Positions 62,301 to 64,000 of a stretch of DNA of 64,000 nt are shown one piece after another. The notes under the pieces were generated by a model. That model did not search any database. It saw only the letters and a program-made list of their open reading frames with translations, and had not been told where the DNA came from. The stretch is from assembly GCA_017405525.1 (NCBI GenBank), contig JAFRAH010000006.1:1-64000 (forward strand). Direction: 5' to 3'. Positions within the stretch are counted from its first letter, which is position 1, and every line of letters begins with the position of its first letter. Position numbers and translations under genes: made by a program. The DNA comes from Synergistaceae bacterium (GTDB taxonomy: Bacteria > Synergistota > Synergistia > Synergistales > Aminobacteriaceae).

Positions 62301-64000
62301 TATGCCCTTGATCTTCACGCTGATGTTCTTTGTGGAGCTTCCGAGCCTGTTCGTGGCCTTGACGCTGAAAGTCCATGTTCCACGCTTCGATGGTGCACCT
62401 TTTAGCGTTCCGTCAGATGCTAGGGTGAACGATGTAGGAAGAGACCCTCCGGCAATGCTCCATGTTATGGGGGAAAGTCCTTTTGCCGTTAGCTTCTGTG
62501 AATAAAGCTGTGTGATTGAGCCGTCGGGAAGGCTTGAACTTGTGGTGATTTCCGGCTTCCCTATAGTTACAGCAATTGTGAATTCCTTTGAGGCATTGCC
62601 CTTTGAGTTCGTTGCTTTGAGCGTGAAGGTGAAGGTTCCTGCCTTTGTTGGTGTGCCGCTAATCCTTCCGTCCTGCGAAAGGGTGAGCCCGTCCGGGAGT
62701 TTGCCGCTGGTGATGCTCTAGGTCATGGGTCTTGCTCCCTTTGCCGAGAGCCTGAGATCATATGCATCATCCGTTAGGCCGCTGGGGAGTGAGGTTGTCA
62801 GTATTTGCGGCGGAAGGTTCGTTGCTACAGTCTCCTGCAAGGTCTGGAGTGCCTTCTTTGCATCAAGCAGCCCTTTGGCAGTGTAATCCTTTGCGTATTT
62901 CCCGTTTGCACCTTTATTTATGGCGGCCTTTATCTGGCTTGCTGTGGCTTCTGGGAATATTGACTTCAGCAATGCCGCAACTCCTGAAACATGGGGGGTT
63001 GCCATTGATGTCCCACTGTATGATAAATACTCGTTGCCCGGCGTAGTACTGAGTATTTCTGTACCCGGCGCGGCAATGTCCACGTACGTTGTGCTGTAGT
63101 TACTTGATGAGCTCTTGGAGTAGGTCGAATCATTCTGTGCATTGGCTACTACGATCATGTTAGCGATGTTCTTGAATGATGCAGGATAGACATACATGCC
63201 GTTTACTGGCTTGCCGACCTCACAGGATTCATTTCCTGCCGCAACGCATATCACTGCTTTGTTTTTGTCGCTAAGGGCCTTGTATGCCAAGTAGGACGGG
63301 TCATTACTTGAGATCATTTCCTCCGGGCTCTTGCTCTGCCATCCACCAAGTGAGAGGTTGACCGCCGCAAGTGTCATTTCTGGGTGCTGGTCAATGAGTG
63401 TGCAAAGGTAGTTCAGTGCGTCAATAGTCCAAGAGATATAGCCGCTCCTGTCGTCATCAAGAACCTTCAGGGCAATGATTTTCGCCGTCCAGTTCACACC
63501 AACAACGCCTTTCCCGTTGTTGCCAACAGCCGCTATAGTTCCTGATACGTGGCTCCCGTGCCCGTCAGCGTCGGCATATGATGCGGCATCCTAGAAGTTC
63601 CTACTGTAGCTATTGGTCTCGAAGTTGGCCGCAAGGTCTTCATGTGTGCTGGCTATTCCCGTGTCGAGAACTGCAACGTAGACATTGCTCCCGCCTGTGA
63701 ACCCCTCATCCCAGAGCTTGTCGGCAGATATAGCGTGCATACCCCAGAGCTGGCTATAGTACGAGTCATTTGGTGTGGCGAAGGCATGTACCTTGTAGTT
63801 CAGCGACACACCCAGAACCTGCGGGTTGTTGCGGAGCTCGTCCATTAGTGCCGTCTCTGTTTTAGCGTCTGAATGGAGAAGTGCAAAGCTGTATCCTCCT
63901 GTCTCGGATAATGAGGAATAAGTTTTTGCCACTCTTGCCTCGTAACTTTCAGCAAGGGAGTTCAGCCTTACTTTTTCCGCAAGCGTCCCTAACTTTGAGC
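59400..64000 (-). pseudogene. Third Ig-repeat subtilase, two in-frame TAG codons, 5' end beyond window
   Basis: A single open frame of over 1500 codons runs from the window edge to 59400, broken only by TAG at 63593-63591 and 62720-62718. The catalytic Asp ('VLDTGIASTHED', codon 63665-63663), His (63551-63549) and Ser (63008-63006) are all intact. The first TAG lies between the catalytic Asp and His in 'YSRNF-TAG-DAASY', where the paralogue has Thr. The second is in 'GARPMT-TAG-SITSGKLP', where every other Ig-like repeat has Trp (TGG to TAG). Downstream are nine or ten Ig-like repeats and the shared C-terminal domain ('LYIISQN'). Without readthrough only an inactive N-terminal fragment is made. 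The catalytic domain closely resembles that of the second paralogue, indicating duplication. The frame is open at base 64000, so the start is outside the window. Confidence 0.85.
60106..60621. repeat. Near-identical 258-bp tandem Ig-repeat units in the third subtilase
   Basis: Units starting at 60106 and 60364 have the same 258-bp period as in the first subtilase and encode repeats differing at few residues ('LTRKASYSKVLKATGG'). Recent internal duplication. Confidence 0.8.

Noticed and set aside
59400-64000. TAG reassigned to a sense codon in the whole genome
   Set aside because: TAG ends several intact genes at sensible positions (tctC, rpoZ, ribF, the RND pump, the SH3 protein), some directly before terminators. 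The in-frame TAG codons also replace different residues (Trp, probably Gln, Thr-aligned).

Overview
The window looks like chromosome of a Gram-negative (diderm), probably anaerobic bacterium. An RND efflux pair, an OmpH/Skp-like periplasmic protein and many signal peptides indicate two membranes. A tricarboxylate (TTT) transporter beside citrate lyase, an OmpH-like gene, the rpoZ-coaBC-priA block and a fused YlxR-L7Ae gene in the nusA operon together suggest Synergistota. That placement is inference; there is no rRNA in the window to test it. No tRNA, rRNA, insertion sequence, prophage or CRISPR array was found. Almost every base is coding: the largest gaps are about 220 bases (14863-15082 and 34365-34584), and both hold promoters.

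Layout. 1-1.6 kb: an edge-truncated FkbM-like protein and a VapC-type toxin with a 58-residue partner. 1.6-7.7 kb: citrate fermentation on the minus strand (tctCBA transporter, then citDEF lyase). 7.9-10.7 kb: a DUF533 protein, an XRE regulator, and birA-bioY under a BirA operator with a leaderless-looking promoter. 10.7-14.9 kb: an exported Ig/TPR protein followed by two ParA-type ATPases, the second frameshifted. 15-21.4 kb: glgB and an RND pump. 21.5-24 kb: exported ankyrin, binding-protein-like and OmpH-like proteins. 24-27.6 kb: rpoZ-coaBC-priA-queT, with a PriA that has lost helicase motif I and a queT with a disrupted start. 27.6-29.6 kb: TerD-AIM24-TerD. 29.6-34.4 kb: a gltS-type carrier with an in-frame TAG plus two RraA-family aldolases, a divergent LysR regulator and a BASS transporter. 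34.5-45.2 kb: a translation and RNA operon (rimP-nusA-ylxRQ-infB-cupin-rbfA-nrnA-truB-ribF-tatD-tgt-sua5) behind a promoter and a likely attenuator. 45.2-47.1 kb: a membrane zinc-ribbon/SH3 protein. 47.1-64 kb: three tandem giant subtilases built from Ig-like repeats. They share a C-terminal domain, and the third has two in-frame TAG codons and runs off the window.

How the genes work together. tctC-tctB-tctA would import citrate and citDEF would cleave it to acetate and oxaloacetate. The gltS/RraA/LysR block looks like a second small acid-catabolism unit. birA-bioY imports biotin and loads it onto carboxylases or decarboxylases; no biotin synthesis genes are visible here. The subtilases, the SH3 protein and the TPR protein are exported or envelope-associated and large.

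A recurring theme is gene damage: two frameshift-type disruptions and three in-frame TAG codons in otherwise well-conserved frames. TAG also works as an ordinary terminator for several genes here, so wholesale recoding is not supported. Pseudogenization, sequencing or assembly error, and readthrough remain open.
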